Source: Spartobacteria bacterium UBA6821
GTDB taxonomy: Bacteria; Verrucomicrobiota; Verrucomicrobiia; Chthoniobacterales; UBA6821
Assembly: GCA_002452515.1 (NCBI GenBank)
Contig: DKEN01000095.1
Coordinates: 1-7,961 of the forward strand
Direction: 5' to 3'
DNA length: 7,961 nt
Made by a program: the position numbers and the translations under genes. This document shows positions 7,100 through 7,961 of this stretch, piece after piece. How positions within the stretch are numbered: position 1 is the first letter of the stretch; each line of letters starts with the position of its first letter. Under the pieces are notes generated by a model. The model was not told the origin of the DNA. It did no database searches and worked only from the letters and a program-made list of their open reading frames with translations.

Positions 7100-7795
7100 A
7101 TGCACGCTGAACCAGCTAGACCCCACACGCTCACCACTTTCACGGCAGCTCTCGACCAGCTGCGCAGCACCGTCCTGATGATTTCCAGCCTGACGCGGCG
7201 GAACCTTCAGAACTCCATCAAGGGGCTGATGGAACGTGATGACGACTGGTGCAATAACAGCATCGCCGATGACGAGGAAATCGATCTGCTGGAGATGCAG
7301 ATCGATCGCGAGGGCATTGAGGTGATGAGTCGGTTCCAGCCTGTCGCTTCAGATCTGCGAGAGGTGATTTCCTCGATCAAAATCGGTGCGAATATCGAAA
7401 GAATCGCCGATCAGGCGGTCAATATTGCGCGCAGGGCCCGCAAGCTGAATGAGCAACCGGAGCTGGCGGAGCTTCATTTGTTGGATGAATTGATCCTGCA
7501 TTCCATGGAAATGTTTGATGATGCGATCAGGGCATTCGCTGAAAGAAATGGCGATCTTGCCAAGGGGATCAAACCCCGTGACAAGGAGCTAGATCAGCTC
7601 AATAGGAATCTGACGGATACGCTGGTCAACCGAATGCAGGATGATTCGACCAACCTGCCTGGCTATCTGAATCTGATTTTCATCAGTCGCTGTCTGGAGC
7701 GCATCGGGGATCATTCTGCGAGCATCGCGGAGGATGTTGTCTTTGCCGTTCATGCGGAGGATATCCGTCATCTGGGAAAAACGGCCAAGGAGTGA
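7100..7795 (+). CDS. phoU: Phosphate signalling protein PhoU
   Basis: PhoU is a cytoplasmic negative regulator that couples the Pst transporter to the PhoR/PhoB two-component system and limits phosphate uptake. The 231-residue, all-helical protein has the family's internal duplication: two three-helix repeats, each with the metal-binding motif. The first is ANIERIADQAVNIA (97-110) and the second CLERIGDHSASIAED (198-212). Length is normal. It begins 8 bp after pstB and is probably the last gene of the operon, since the next start follows a 53-bp gap. No Shine-Dalgarno precedes the ATG. Confidence 0.96.
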   Translation: MHAEPARPHTLTTFTAALDQLRSTVLMISSLTRRNLQNSIKGLMERDDDWCNNSIADDEEIDLLEMQIDREGIEVMSRFQPVASDLREVISSIKIGANIERIADQAVNIARRARKLNEQPELAELHLLDELILHSMEMFDDAIRAFAERNGDLAKGIKPRDKELDQLNRNLTDTLVNRMQDDSTNLPGYLNLIFISRCLERIGDHSASIAEDVVFAVHAEDIRHLGKTAKE

Positions 7796-7848
7796 GTCGA
7801 GATACCCTGATTTTTCTCCTTGAACGAAGGGGGGGGCAAACTAGCCTC

Positions 7849-7961
7849 ATGAGTTCTGCCGTCATGCGTCGATTTTTACTCATCCCAGCCCTTTTTCTAT
7901 TCCTAGCTGGGGCGCTTCATGCCCAATTTGGTAGCTTCGGCGACAAGCCCGTGGAGATCAC
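7849..7961 (+). CDS. Exported protein, 5' end only (cut by the window end)
   Basis: An open frame from the ATG at 7849 runs off the window. Its 37 visible residues begin with a clear signal peptide: Arg7 and Arg8, a hydrophobic core FLLIPALFLFLAGA (9-22), and a likely cleavage after LHA (23-25). The mature start is QFGSFGDKPVEI. An ATG at 7864 gives a shorter signal peptide and is a possible start. The KPVEI stretch after a signal peptide is reminiscent of LptA/OstA-type periplasmic proteins, but 12 mature residues are too few to assign a function. A purine-rich GAAGGGGGGGG run ends 12 bases before the ATG at 7849. Confidence 0.7.
   Translation, partial: MSSAVMRRFLLIPALFLFLAGALHAQFGSFGDKPVEI

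Noticed and set aside
7786..7822. Inverted repeat CAAGGAG ... CTCCTTG after phoU as a possible terminator
   Set aside because: Only 7 bp of stem with a 23-base loop, overlapping the phoU stop. The T run sits in the loop rather than after the stem.

Overview
This 7,961-base window looks like a piece of a bacterial chromosome from a moderately GC-rich, Gram-negative-type organism. No mobile elements, RNA genes or CRISPR arrays are visible. The organism cannot be named from the sequence alone. The Shine-Dalgarno-poor starts, the style of the ParB N-terminus and the gene mix make a Verrucomicrobia-like member of the PVC group my best guess, held weakly.

Left part (1-2424). A short in-frame fragment at the left edge may be the end of an upstream gene. 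It is followed by a TrpF-like (phosphoribosylanthranilate isomerase fold) gene on the plus strand, which appears to lack the usual catalytic cysteine. This gene converges on a minus-strand pair read right to left: parB (chromosome partitioning) and, 36 bp downstream, an unrecognised 183-residue protein with a helical N-terminus and a Gln/Pro/His-rich, then Arg-rich tail. No parA lies beside parB. A parS-like element (13 of 16 positions of the classic parS palindrome) lies inside the parB coding sequence.

Middle (2425-3310). A 109-bp divergent spacer separates parB from a compact lipoate/octanoyl transferase-type protein (LplA/LipM family) on the plus strand. After it comes a 105-bp spacer holding an 18-20 bp element that reads both as two direct repeats with 11-bp spacing (PhoB-box geometry) and as a near-perfect palindrome.

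Right part (3311-7795). This is a complete high-affinity phosphate uptake operon in the classic order pstS-pstC-pstA-pstB-phoU, with gaps of only 8-24 bp. PstS captures periplasmic phosphate, PstC and PstA form the channel, PstB supplies ATP hydrolysis, and PhoU links transport to Pho-regulon signalling. No phoR or phoB gene is in the window. At the right edge a new plus-strand gene begins with a clear signal peptide and is cut off by the window end.

Most of the window is conventional. The points that merit a second look are the altered TrpF-like active site, the parS-like site within parB, the unknown Arg-rich partner of parB, the operator-like palindrome before pstS, and the near absence of Shine-Dalgarno sequences.
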